This document shows, in pieces, positions 24,653 through 32,484 of a stretch of DNA of 60,177 nt; within the stretch, counting starts at the first letter, position 1, and each line of letters starts with the position of its first letter. Under the pieces are notes generated by a model, which saw nothing but the letters and a program-made list of their open reading frames with translations, was not told the origin of the DNA and made no database searches. The translations under genes were made by a program, and so were the position numbers. Location of the stretch: NCBI RefSeq assembly GCF_002953255.1, contig NZ_CP026498.1, forward strand, positions 10,060,561 through 10,120,737. Reading direction: 5' to 3'. Source of the stretch: Streptomyces sp. CB01881. Lineage in GTDB: Bacteria > Actinomycetota > Actinomycetes > Streptomycetales > Streptomycetaceae.

Positions 24653-24793
24653 AGGCCGGGGCATCCTCGGTTCATCCGGTGATCCGCTGCGTCCCGGCCG
24701 GGATGAAACGGAGGCGGTGCGGGGTTGGGTGTGGCGACAGGGCGGACGGGTGGTCGTCGTGTCGCCACCGGACTGCCACCGAAAGGCAACCTC

Positions 24794-25681
24794 ATGCCCC
24801 CGCTGCGCCTCGGCGTCTCCCTTCAACCGCGCTGGCCGCTTGACGACGGAGCCGGCGTGCTCCACGCCGCCCGCCACGCCGAAGACCTGGGCTTCGATCA
24901 CGTCGCGGTCGGCAATCGCCTCCTGGACAGCGGGTTCGGCCTCGACACGGATCCGCTTGTTCTGCTGTCGGCCGTCGCAGGGGCGACGACGCGTCTGCGG
25001 CTGCTGACGTCCGTACTCGTCGCGCCGTACTACCCGGCGCTGGTGCTCGCCAACCAAGCGGCCACTCTGGACGTCGTCTCCGGCGGCCGCCTGGTCCTGG
25101 GCGTCGGCACCGGCTGGAACCCGGACGAGTTCGCTGCCGTCGGCGTACCCGCCCGTGAACGTGGTGCGCGGACCGACGACCACCTCGCCGCCGCCAAGGC
25201 CCTGTGGACCAGGCGCCCCGCAGACTTCGAGGGGCCGTTCACGACACTGCACGGGGCGCGCCTGGGAGTGCCTCCGGTCACCGCCGGCGGTCCGCCCGTG
25301 TGGGTCGGCGGCCACAGCGACGCCGCCCTGCGCCGTGCGCTGCGGTTCGGCGACGGTTGGTACGGCACCGGCGCCGACGCCGGGGAGGTCGGCGACGTCC
25401 GGCGCCGCCTGCACGGCCTCGCCGGCGACACGGGGAACGCCGACCGCCTGACGCTCGCTTCAGCCGCGTTCCTCACTCCGCCCGGCATCCCCGCGGTGGT
25501 TGCGCCACCGGGACGACCACTCGGTGGCGCTGCACCCACCGCGGCGAGCGTCGCCGCCGACCTCAGGGAGCTCGCCGAGGCAGGGCTTTCCGCTTGCACC
25601 CTGTGGCTGCCTGTCGCGGCTGAGCATGTCGGAGAGGCGATGGAGTGGGTTGCAGCCGAGGTCGCCCCGCGACTCACCTGA
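24794..25681 (+). CDS. LLM-class (luciferase-like) F420-dependent oxidoreductase
   Basis: 295 residues from the ATG at 24794 with GAAAGG upstream. The TIM-barrel luciferase-like fold begins LRLGVSLQPRWPL, then HAARHAEDLGFDHVAVGNRLL, LSAVAGATTRLRLLTSVLVAPYYPALVLANQAATLDVVSGGRLVLGVGTGWNPDEFAAVG and PPVWVGGHSDAALRRALRFGDGWYG. SGGRLVLGVGTGW is the signature of the F420-dependent branch. The substrate is unknown. It starts just beyond the IS605-like element. Confidence 0.9.
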   Translation: MPPLRLGVSLQPRWPLDDGAGVLHAARHAEDLGFDHVAVGNRLLDSGFGLDTDPLVLLSAVAGATTRLRLLTSVLVAPYYPALVLANQAATLDVVSGGRLVLGVGTGWNPDEFAAVGVPARERGARTDDHLAAAKALWTRRPADFEGPFTTLHGARLGVPPVTAGGPPVWVGGHSDAALRRALRFGDGWYGTGADAGEVGDVRRRLHGLAGDTGNADRLTLASAAFLTPPGIPAVVAPPGRPLGGAAPTAASVAADLRELAEAGLSACTLWLPVAAEHVGEAMEWVAAEVAPRLT

Positions 25682-25881
25682 TGCCGTGGCCGGGGAGGCC
25701 GCCGGGTTGATCGAGCTGCCGACTTCAGGGCTGCCAGGCGTTGGCGGCGCCCTCGTGGCTCCACCGCGCCGGTGGCGCACCGAGTTGGTGCTGCCACAAC
25801 ACCGGCCCGGCCGCCTTCGGCCGGCGGCGACGGCCGGCCCCCGGACGCGGGGGTCGGCGGCGGTCAGACCGGCCGGACCGG

Positions 25882-26274
25882 TCAGACCAGGAAGCGCTCG
25901 ATGGCCTCGCGGGCACGGGCGTTCGAGGCCGCGACCTCGGCCAGCGACCGGGCCAGGGCGTCGATCCACTCGTCCAGGCCCACCTGGCGCCGCGAGAGCA
26001 CGATGCCCCGCACCTCGTGGCAGATCTCCCCGGACACCCGCCCCCGGTCCATCCGCAGCGAGAGCCGCTGCTCCCCGAGCGCGACGTCCAGTTCGGTGAC
26101 CGATCCCTCGCGCCCGGCCATCCGGTCCGTGACGGAACGCCTGCGCTTGACCCGTACGGCGCCGGGCGGCAACGAGTCCGCGAGGTTCGCCGACAGCACT
26201 TCGGCGTAGAGGTTCAGGTCCGCGCTGTCCCGGCGCAGCGCCGCGGCCAGCAGTTCCACTTCGGTCTCAGGCAT
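25882..26274 (-). CDS. Hypothetical protein in the YbjQ-type operon
   Basis: 130 residues: MPETEVELLAAALRRDSADLNLYAEVLSANLADSLPPGAVRVKRRRSVTDRM...ICHEVRGIVLSRRQVGLDEWIDALARSLAEVAASNARAREAIERFLV. No family is recognised. It is soluble, with an alpha-beta middle and a helical C-terminus. Its start overlaps the stop of the upstream double-YbjQ gene by eight bases, so the two are translationally coupled. The 200 bp downstream, up to the oxidoreductase gene, contain a CGGCCGG-type hairpin near 25803 and no gene. Confidence 0.7.
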   Translation of the reverse strand: MPETEVELLAAALRRDSADLNLYAEVLSANLADSLPPGAVRVKRRRSVTDRMAGREGSVTELDVALGEQRLSLRMDRGRVSGEICHEVRGIVLSRRQVGLDEWIDALARSLAEVAASNARAREAIERFLV

Positions 26275-27130
26275 CGAGGCTCAGCACCATGGTCGGCCGG
26301 TCGATGACGTGGTCGTCGCGAAGCGGGCGCACCGCCGTCCCGATGGCGAAGAACTCGGTGGTGTGCGACCCCCAGGTGTGCGAGTGCTGCCGCAGCTGGA
26401 CCGCCACGATCCCCTCGGCCTCCAGGGCCTTCCCCTCCGCCTGCATGCGGCTCATCGCCAGCTCGCGTGCGTCGTAGAGCGCCTGGGTGAACTGCTCGAC
26501 CTCGACGTTGCGACCCGCGTTGCCCAGTGCCTGGGTGAAGCCCTGGTGCGCCACGTGGTAGACGCAGGACCCCATGACCATGTCCAGCGGTGCGTATCCG
26601 GCCCGGATCAGCGTCCAGAAGTCCTGACCGGACAGGTCCGAGGTGAACGGCTTGCCCTTGTTGTTGAGCCAGGTCCCGCCCGGGCCCGGGTCCGCGCCGT
26701 CCGCCTTGACCGCCGTGCCGACCGCGATGAACTCGGCGATGTCCGAGCCGAACTCCTTGAACTCGATGTCCAGCCGCACCCCCACGATCCCGTCCGCCCC
26801 CAGGGCGCTCGCCTCCGCCTCCATCCGGCCCATCGCCAGCTCGCGCGCGTGGTACATGGCCTGTGACAGCTTGGTCAGTTCCTGGTTCTTCGACCACCGG
26901 CCGAGCTGGATGCCGACGTGGTAGACCGAGGAGCCGAGGACCAGGCCGAGCGGGCGGAAGCCGGCCTCGCGCACCAGCAGGAACTCGTTCACCGTCAGGT
27001 CCGAGGTGAAGAGCGAGCCCTTCTCCCCCGGCCGGAGCTGCGCAAGCCGCCGCATCGCGTCCTCGGGTACGCCCTCCGCAGCCGGCTGCGCGGCTCCCCC
27101 GGTCAAGTCCCGCCCCGTTCGCTCGGTCAT
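26267..27130 (-). CDS. Double YbjQ/UPF0145-like protein (copy A)
   Basis: 287 residues from the ATG at 27130. Two similar halves are seen. The first is LFTSDLTVNEFLLVREAGFRPLGLVLGSSVYHVG...ELAMGRMEAEASALGADGIVGVRLDIEF...EFIAVGTAVKA. The second is PFTSDLSGQDFWTLIRAGYAPLDMVMGSCVYHVA...ELAMSRMQAEGKALEAEGIVAVQL...EFFAIGTAVRP. Each half resembles the YbjQ/UPF0145 (heavy-metal-binding-like) fold, normally a ~100-residue pentameric protein. Function in this group is unknown. It follows copy B by one base, so they form one transcript with the downstream 130-aa gene. Confidence 0.8.
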   Translation of the reverse strand: MTERTGRDLTGGAAQPAAEGVPEDAMRRLAQLRPGEKGSLFTSDLTVNEFLLVREAGFRPLGLVLGSSVYHVGIQLGRWSKNQELTKLSQAMYHARELAMGRMEAEASALGADGIVGVRLDIEFKEFGSDIAEFIAVGTAVKADGADPGPGGTWLNNKGKPFTSDLSGQDFWTLIRAGYAPLDMVMGSCVYHVAHQGFTQALGNAGRNVEVEQFTQALYDARELAMSRMQAEGKALEAEGIVAVQLRQHSHTWGSHTTEFFAIGTAVRPLRDDHVIDRPTMVLSLDA

Positions 27131-27131
27131 G

Positions 27132-28019
27132 TCAGCGCTCGCGCTCCAGTCTCATGATGGTCAGTGGCCTGGGCCCGGCGGGCCGCCCGGAGCGGCCGAA
27201 CCGGGCGATGGAGGTGCCGATGAGGACCGCCTCCGCGCTGAGGTCGCGCGAGTACCCGAACCCGGGGCACTCGCTCTCGCTCACCGTCAACTCCACCTCG
27301 TCCACCACCACCCCGTCGCCGCCGTGCTTCGCGGCGTCGAGGGCCAGCTGGTTCCGGGCTTCGTGGCGGACGTGGTTGATCAGCTGGGTGTAGCCGTCGA
27401 CCTCCTGGTTCCCGGCCGTCCACCGGATCCGGCGGGAGGTGCGCCAGTCGTCGTGCCGGATCGCGAGGGCGATGCCGAAGGCGAGTCCGGTGGGAACCCA
27501 TCCGGTGTGGATGAGCTTGGCGAAGTCCTGGCCGCCCAGGTGCGACGTGAAGGGCAGGTGTGGCCGGATTCGCGAGCGGGCCCGGACGGCGGTGCCCCAC
27601 GCGGTGAACTCCAGACCCCCCGCCGGGAACGCCTCGATCCGCAGCTTCACCCCGACGATCCCGTCGCCGCCGAGCGCGCGGCACTCGGCGACCGCGCGGG
27701 CCAGCGCCAGCCTGCGCGCCCCGTACAGCGTCCTCACCAACGGCGCGAAGGACGACTCCCACGCCGAGGACGGCGCCTTCACGCCGTCTTCGGCCGACCA
27801 CGCGCCGGGACAGCCCCAGACGCCGGTGTACCCGATGGTGAAGACGGCCGTGCCCAGAACTTGTCCGACCGGATCGAACCCGACGCCCTTGACCGCCGCG
27901 AACTCCTCGGACGACAGCGTCGAGTCCCAGGGGTTGCCGGCCCGGGACTCTGCCGTCCCGTCGGCAGCGGCCCCCGGCGGACCGGCGTCTCGTCGGTGTG
28001 TCATCGACTCCCGTGCCAT
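27132..28019 (-). CDS. Double YbjQ/UPF0145-like protein (copy B)
   Basis: 295 residues from the ATG at 28019 with GGGAG upstream; an ATG at 28004 is an alternative. The first half reads SSEEFAAVKGVGFDPVGQVLGTAVFTIGYTG...ALARAVAECRALGGDGIVGVKLRIEAF...EFTAWGTAVRA. The second reads PFTSHLGGQDFAKLIHTGWVPTGLAFGIALAIRH...QLALDAAKHGGDGVVVDEVELTV...VLIGTSIARF. The halves are more divergent than in copy A. It begins the three-gene operon 28019-25882. Total: four YbjQ-type modules in two adjacent proteins. Confidence 0.78.
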   Translation of the reverse strand: MARESMTHRRDAGPPGAAADGTAESRAGNPWDSTLSSEEFAAVKGVGFDPVGQVLGTAVFTIGYTGVWGCPGAWSAEDGVKAPSSAWESSFAPLVRTLYGARRLALARAVAECRALGGDGIVGVKLRIEAFPAGGLEFTAWGTAVRARSRIRPHLPFTSHLGGQDFAKLIHTGWVPTGLAFGIALAIRHDDWRTSRRIRWTAGNQEVDGYTQLINHVRHEARNQLALDAAKHGGDGVVVDEVELTVSESECPGFGYSRDLSAEAVLIGTSIARFGRSGRPAGPRPLTIMRLERER

Positions 28020-28222
28020 CGTGCTCCCGGCTCACCGTGCGGATCGCGTCGCCGTTCGGCAGCTTATGTCATCAAAGTGATCGGCGGAACGGTGATCACG
28101 AACTCCAACGGCTCGTCCCGTCCTGGCTTCTGAGTGCGCGTTCGAGCACGCGTGTGACTACGCGTTCGGCGCCTTCGGGCGGCAGCGGGCGGGGGCGGCC
28201 GCGGCCCTCGCGAAGCGCCGTC

Positions 28223-28678
28223 TCACCGGGCCCACGGTTGCAGGGCGCTCCAGGTGCCGCCGGCCGCCGCGAAGACGAGTTCCGACCCTTCGAAGACCTC
28301 CTCGGCACTCGCGGGCCGCCCGGCACCGAAGCGTTCGGCGCAGAGATCCACCTGCAACAGTCCGTCGAAGTGCGTGAATTGCGGCGGGTCGTAGAGGACC
28401 CAGCTGAACGCGACGCTCTCGTCGATGCGAAACCGCTGCACGTCCACGAGGTCCAGGCACACGGGCTCCCAACGCAGCTCGTCGCTGACGACCCTGGCGT
28501 CGATCACGAGCCTGACGAGCCGTCCTCGTGCCGCCCGGGCACCGTACTCCTGGTCGAGGATGACGCGACGGAGGCAGGAGTCACCGAACTCGTAGCGCGC
28601 CAGCAGGGACGCGATTCCGTCCTCGTTCAACGGATACGGCCCGAGCCTGCGCTCCGGCACCGCTGTGGTGGGCTCCAC
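28223..28678 (-). CDS. Hypothetical protein
   Basis: 151 residues from a GTG at 28678 with GAGGGAGG just upstream; an upstream in-frame codon at 28702 would add an Arg-rich stretch. The sequence reads ...RRLGPYPLNEDGIASLLARYEFGDSCLRRVILDQEYG...RLVIDARVVSDELRWEPVCLDLVDVQRFRIDESVAFSWVLYDPPQFTHFDGLLQVDLCAERF. It is soluble and beta-rich, with no motif I recognise. It stands alone between the YbjQ operon and the ABC permease. The ~200 bp upstream of the YbjQ operon (28020-28222) contain no gene. Confidence 0.65.
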   Translation of the reverse strand: MEPTTAVPERRLGPYPLNEDGIASLLARYEFGDSCLRRVILDQEYGARAARGRLVRLVIDARVVSDELRWEPVCLDLVDVQRFRIDESVAFSWVLYDPPQFTHFDGLLQVDLCAERFGAGRPASAEEVFEGSELVFAAAGGTWSALQPWAR

Positions 28679-28793
28679 TGTCCTCCCTCGTCGACGCCGC
28701 AAGCGTAGGAGGCGGCCCCTGTTCCGGTGTCACCGGGCCTCGCGGACGGACAGCTCCCCGTCGACACGATCGAGCGCGGGCTCTGACGCCCCT

Positions 28794-28823
28794 GCAGCCC
28801 CGCCGGGGGGACGGCGGGGCTGC
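28794..28823 (-). terminator. Terminator downstream of the ABC permease
   Basis: Perfect 11-bp stem GCAGCCCCGCC / GGCGGGGCTGC with an 8-base loop, 21 bp past the permease stop. Confidence 0.8.
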
Positions 28824-28844
28824 ACGGGGGCCTCCGGCCGGGCG

Positions 28845-31415
28845 TCACGCCTCCGCGACGGCCTCCAGCGGGCTCAGCGCGGCCGCCCGGCGGGCCGGGA
28901 CGGCGGCGGCGGTCGCGCCGACCGCGAGGGAGAGCGCGCACACGAGGAGCAGCGTCCCCCAGGGCAGCACCAGCGCGTACTGCTTCATCGCACCGTTGGC
29001 GAGCGCGCCGACCGCCCAGGCTCCGGCCAGTCCGCCGGCCAGGCCCAGGAGGGTGCCGAACGCGGCGACCATCACCGCCTCCAGCCGGATCATCCGCCGG
29101 ATGCCGGCGCGGTCCATGCCGACGGCGCGCAGGACGCCGATCTCGCGGGTGCGTTCGGCGACCGACATGGCCAGGGTGTTCGCGATGCCGAGCGCGGCGA
29201 TCACGACGCCGATGGCGAGCAGCCCGTACATCAGGGTCAGCAGGTTGCCCATCGCGCCCGCGGCCTCGTGGACGAGCTCGGGCCGGTCCTGCACCTTGAC
29301 CAGCGGGTTGTTGCCGACGGCACCGCGCAAACGGTCCCGGGTGGCCGCGGAGACCGCACCGGGTTCGGTGCGGACGAGGACCCGCTGGACGGAGCCGGGC
29401 TTGAAGGCGCTGCGCTGGACGTCGCCGCGGGCGCCGAGCGCGTCGTGCGCGGTCGGGTTGTCCCGGTAGACGCCGACCACCGTGTACCCGGCGAAGTCCT
29501 GCTCCCAGCCGAGGCGGGCGCTGACCCGGCCGCCGGTGGTCACGCCGTTCTCCCGGGCGACGGTGCTGGAGAGGGCGATCCGGCCGGGCCCGAGGTCCTT
29601 GGCGGAGCCGCTGACGAAGTCGAGCCTCATGACGTCGTCCACGGTGCCGGGGTCGACGCCGGAGACGTCCCGGACGCCGCCGCCGATGAACAGGGCGGAG
29701 TCCGCGACGGCGCTCGCCGTCCGCACGCCGGGGGTGGCGGCCACCCGCTGCACCGCGGCCGGGTCGATGCCGGTCGTGGTGGTGCCGGTGCTGATCACGT
29801 AGTCGGCGCCGAGGCCGGCTGCGGCCTGGCGGTCGAGGGCCCGCCCGGTGGATTCGCCGATGACGGCGAGGCCGGTGACCAGTGCGGTGCTGATCAGCAG
29901 GGTGGCGGCGGTGGCGGCGGTGCGCCGGGGGTCGCGCAGCGCGTTCTGGCGGGCGAGGTGGCCGGTGATGCCCATGCGCCCGGCCGGCCGCCCGGTCAGC
30001 CGGATCACCGGGACGGCGAGGATCGGCGCCAGCACGGTCAGGGCGACGACGAGGGCGCCGCAGCCGAGCATCGCGCTCCGCAGGTTCTCCTCGGAGGCGT
30101 CCTTCGCCCCCGTGAGCGGGACCAGCAGGCCGACGCTGGCGGCGAGCAGGCCCAGACCGGCCGCGGCGCGGGTGCGGAACCGGCCGGTCGCCGGCTGCTG
30201 GGCGGTCCGCAGCGCCTCGATCGGCGCGACCTTCGCCGCCCTGCGGGAGGGCAGCCAGGCGGCGAGCACGGTCACGCCGACCCCGACGAACAGCGCTGCC
30301 GCGACCGGCCGGGCACCGATGACCAGGGGGCCGTGGGGCAGGGCGTCGCCGTCGGCGCCCAGGACGTCCGGCAGGACGGAGGCGATGCCGAGGCCGAACA
30401 GGAAGCCGGCCGCCGAGGAGGCGAGGCCGACCAGGAAGGCCTCGGCGAGGACGGAGCGCACCACCTGGCGGCGGGAGGCGCCGATCGCCCGCAGCAGCGC
30501 GATCTCGCGGGTGCGCCGGGTCACGAGCATGGTGAAGGTGTTGACGACCAGGAACGAGCCGATGAAGAGCGACACCCCGGCGAAGACCATCGGCGTCTTC
30601 CGGTAACCGCGGGTCAGGGTGTCGACGTAGACGGCCTGCTGGGCGGCCTGCGCCGCACCGGTGGTGGCCTCGGCCCGGCCGGCCGGGAGCAGGTCGGTGA
30701 CCCGGCGGGCGAGCGCGTACTGGTCGGTGCCGGGCGTGGCGGAGAGGTCGATCGCGGTGTAGTGGCCGGGGGTGGCGAACAGCTGCTGGGCGGTGGCCTT
30801 GTCGAAGAGCGTGAGGGTGCCGGCCGCGGTGACGCGGGTGTCCTCGGTGGTGACGATGCCGGTGAGCCGCTTGGTCATGGCCGGGCCGTCGGTGGCCAGG
30901 GTGATCGTGTCGCCGATGCGGTAGTGGCCGGCGGCGGCGGTGCCGCTGTCCACGGCGATCTCGTCGCCGCCGGACGGGGCGCGGCCCTCGACCAGGGGGT
31001 GGCGGGCGTCCTTGCCGTCCTTGCCGGGCAGGTAGGCGGCGGCGGGGTTCGCCCCGGCCCTGACGCGCAACGGGCTGCCGTCCGCCGCGTTCAGGGCGGC
31101 CTGGCCGTCGGCGGAGGGCCGCACGGCGGCGACGCCGGGCACGGCGGCCAGTTTCCGTACGAGCGCGTCGTCGAGCGCGTTGTCGAGCGCGCCGCCCCGC
31201 TGGTCGGCGGCCGCGCCCGGCGGGGGCGCCTTCGCCGTCACGGTGACCGCGACGTCGGCGAAACTTCTCGACGCCGCGGCGCGGTAGGCCGCGGCGGTCG
31301 AGTCCGCGAAGACGAGGGTGCCGCAGACGAACGCGACACCGAGGCAGACCGCGAGGACGGTCATGACCAGACGGGCCTTGTGCGCCAGGACGTTGCGCAG
31401 GGCTGTTCTCAGCAT
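28845..31415 (-). CDS. FtsX-like ABC transporter permease (large, two-FtsX type)
   Basis: 856 residues from the ATG at 31415 (MLRTALRNVLAHKARLVMTVLAVCLGVAFVCGTLVFADST). The layout is that of MacB/FtsX-type permeases with two FtsX domains: an N-terminal TM, a large extracytoplasmic MacB-PCD-like region (residues ~50-260), three TMs with FIGSFLVVNTFTMLVTRRTREIALLRAIGASRRQV, a second module, and a C-terminal FtsX with ANTLAMSVAERTREIGVLRAVGMDRAGIRRM ending PLEAVAEA. Such permeases do not channel substrate but transmit ATP-driven movement to export lipoproteins, peptides or antibiotics. Its ATPase is the next gene upstream, and a two-component system heads the group. Confidence 0.93.
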   Translation of the reverse strand: MLRTALRNVLAHKARLVMTVLAVCLGVAFVCGTLVFADSTAAAYRAAASRSFADVAVTVTAKAPPPGAAADQRGGALDNALDDALVRKLAAVPGVAAVRPSADGQAALNAADGSPLRVRAGANPAAAYLPGKDGKDARHPLVEGRAPSGGDEIAVDSGTAAAGHYRIGDTITLATDGPAMTKRLTGIVTTEDTRVTAAGTLTLFDKATAQQLFATPGHYTAIDLSATPGTDQYALARRVTDLLPAGRAEATTGAAQAAQQAVYVDTLTRGYRKTPMVFAGVSLFIGSFLVVNTFTMLVTRRTREIALLRAIGASRRQVVRSVLAEAFLVGLASSAAGFLFGLGIASVLPDVLGADGDALPHGPLVIGARPVAAALFVGVGVTVLAAWLPSRRAAKVAPIEALRTAQQPATGRFRTRAAAGLGLLAASVGLLVPLTGAKDASEENLRSAMLGCGALVVALTVLAPILAVPVIRLTGRPAGRMGITGHLARQNALRDPRRTAATAATLLISTALVTGLAVIGESTGRALDRQAAAGLGADYVISTGTTTTGIDPAAVQRVAATPGVRTASAVADSALFIGGGVRDVSGVDPGTVDDVMRLDFVSGSAKDLGPGRIALSSTVARENGVTTGGRVSARLGWEQDFAGYTVVGVYRDNPTAHDALGARGDVQRSAFKPGSVQRVLVRTEPGAVSAATRDRLRGAVGNNPLVKVQDRPELVHEAAGAMGNLLTLMYGLLAIGVVIAALGIANTLAMSVAERTREIGVLRAVGMDRAGIRRMIRLEAVMVAAFGTLLGLAGGLAGAWAVGALANGAMKQYALVLPWGTLLLVCALSLAVGATAAAVPARRAAALSPLEAVAEA

Positions 31416-31429
31416 GGGCGGCTTTCGAG

Positions 31430-31500
31430 GAGGTCCGGAGGGTGGATCCGCGGAGGGAGGTCCGGGAGTGAGGTGAGGTCCGGGCGTGAGGTCCGGGAGG
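31430..31500. repeat. Short GAGGTCCGGG repeats between ATPase and permease genes
   Basis: Units GAGGTCCGGGAGT, GAGGTCCGGGCGT and GAGGTCCGGGAGG (13 bp each), plus partial copies, fill the gap between the ABC ATPase stop and the permease start. Confidence 0.7.
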
Positions 31501-31523
31501 GGCTGCGGGGCGCTCCGCGCGGC

Positions 31524-32321
31524 TCAGTCGGTGCAGGCGGCGGCCTCGGAACTCCCCCCGGAGAGGCGCAGCATGACGTCGAGGACCCGGTCCGGCGTGG
31601 GGCGCGTCATCTCGTCGACCAGGCGGCCGTCGGAGAGGAAGACCACGCGGTCGGCGAACCCGGCGGCGACGGGGTCGTGGGTGACCATCACCACGGTCCG
31701 GCCCAGCTCGCGCACCGAGTCGCGCAGGAACCCCAGGACCTCGGCCCCGGCGCGGGAGTCGAGGTTGCCGGTCGGCTCGTCGCCGAAGACGATCGCGGGC
31801 CGCGAGGCCAGGGCGCGGGCGACCGCGACGCGCTGCTGCTGCCCGCCGGACAGCTGGGCGGGCCGGTGGTCGAGGCGCTGCGAGAGGCCGACCATCGAGA
31901 CCACGCGGTCCAGCCACTGCCGGTCGGGGCGGCGTCCGGCGATGGCCAGCGGCAGCGTGATGTTCTCCAGCGCCGTCAGGGTCGGCAGCAGGTTGAACGC
32001 CTGGAAGACGAAGCCGACCCGGTCACGGCGCAGCTGGGTCAGCTGCCGGTCGCCCAGCGTGCCCAGCTCGGTGGTGCCGATGCGCACGGAGCCGGAGGTG
32101 GGCGAGTCGAGGCCGGCGGCGCAGTGCATCAGGGTCGACTTGCCGCAGCCGGAGGGGCCCATGATCGCGGTGAACTCGCCCTCCCGGAAGCCGATGGTGA
32201 CCCGGTCCAGGGCCACCACCCGGGTGTCGCCGCTGCCGTAGACCTTGGTCAGGTCCGTGGTGGCGGCGGCGATCCCGGGCGCCGTGTGCGGCGTGTACGG
32301 GGCAAGGGGGTCGGTGAGCAC
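31524..32321 (-). CDS. ABC transporter ATP-binding protein (MacB/LolD type)
   Basis: 265 residues from a GTG at 32321 with GAGGAG five bases upstream. Walker A is MGPSGCGKSTLMHCAAGLD, Q-loop VGFVFQAFNLLPTLTALEN, signature LSGGQQQRVAVARAL, Walker B AIVFGDEPTGNLDSRAG, and H-loop VVMVTHDPVAAGFADR. The pattern LPTLTALENI and DEPTGNLDS is the MacB/LolD group that pairs with FtsX-type permeases, here the gene at 28845-31415. It lies 163 bp downstream of the histidine kinase, likely under response-regulator control. Confidence 0.95.
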   Translation of the reverse strand: MLTDPLAPYTPHTAPGIAAATTDLTKVYGSGDTRVVALDRVTIGFREGEFTAIMGPSGCGKSTLMHCAAGLDSPTSGSVRIGTTELGTLGDRQLTQLRRDRVGFVFQAFNLLPTLTALENITLPLAIAGRRPDRQWLDRVVSMVGLSQRLDHRPAQLSGGQQQRVAVARALASRPAIVFGDEPTGNLDSRAGAEVLGFLRDSVRELGRTVVMVTHDPVAAGFADRVVFLSDGRLVDEMTRPTPDRVLDVMLRLSGGSSEAAACTD

Positions 32322-32484
32322 GGGGACTCCTCTTCGGGTGCGGAAAGGTGCACTTCGAAGGGTGTCCGGGGAACGTGTCGGGGCCTGGGCCGGCGTGTAT
32401 CGGCGTCCGCGCCGCTTCGTAGCAGTTCTGTAGGGGGACGGCCGGTGGGCCCGGGGCGCCGCCGGCGGTCGGTCAGGCGGTCGG

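Larger units (their letters stand above)
23104..24672 (-). mobile_element. IS605-like element carrying tnpB and an RHH gene, no tnpA
   Basis: The element is bounded by two similar hairpins in opposite orientation. The left one is CCCCCGCC-TGAG-GGCGGGGG (23126-23145), followed by GATTCC on the plus strand. The right one, preceded by GGATTCC, is CCCCGGCC-TGAA-GGCCGGGG (24642-24661). Such GGATTCC/CCCGCC-TNAA hairpins are typical ends of IS200/IS605 elements in actinomycetes. A second hairpin CCGTATCGCC / GGCGATACGG lies at 24581-24605. No Y1 or serine transposase gene is present, so the element could only move in trans. Exact ends are not defined by the sequence. Confidence 0.7.

Noticed and set aside
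25682..25881. Small gene or tRNA between the oxidoreductase and the YbjQ operon
   Set aside because: No start with ribosome site and no cloverleaf; only a CGGCCGG hairpin.
27127..28035. Alternative frame over the YbjQ-type gene
   Set aside because: Arg/Gly-rich with no motifs; the frame 27132-28019 has clear paired domains.
28865..31917. Giant plus-strand frames opposite the ABC genes
   Set aside because: Antisense shadows caused by third-position GC; they have no motifs while the minus strand encodes complete ABC proteins.
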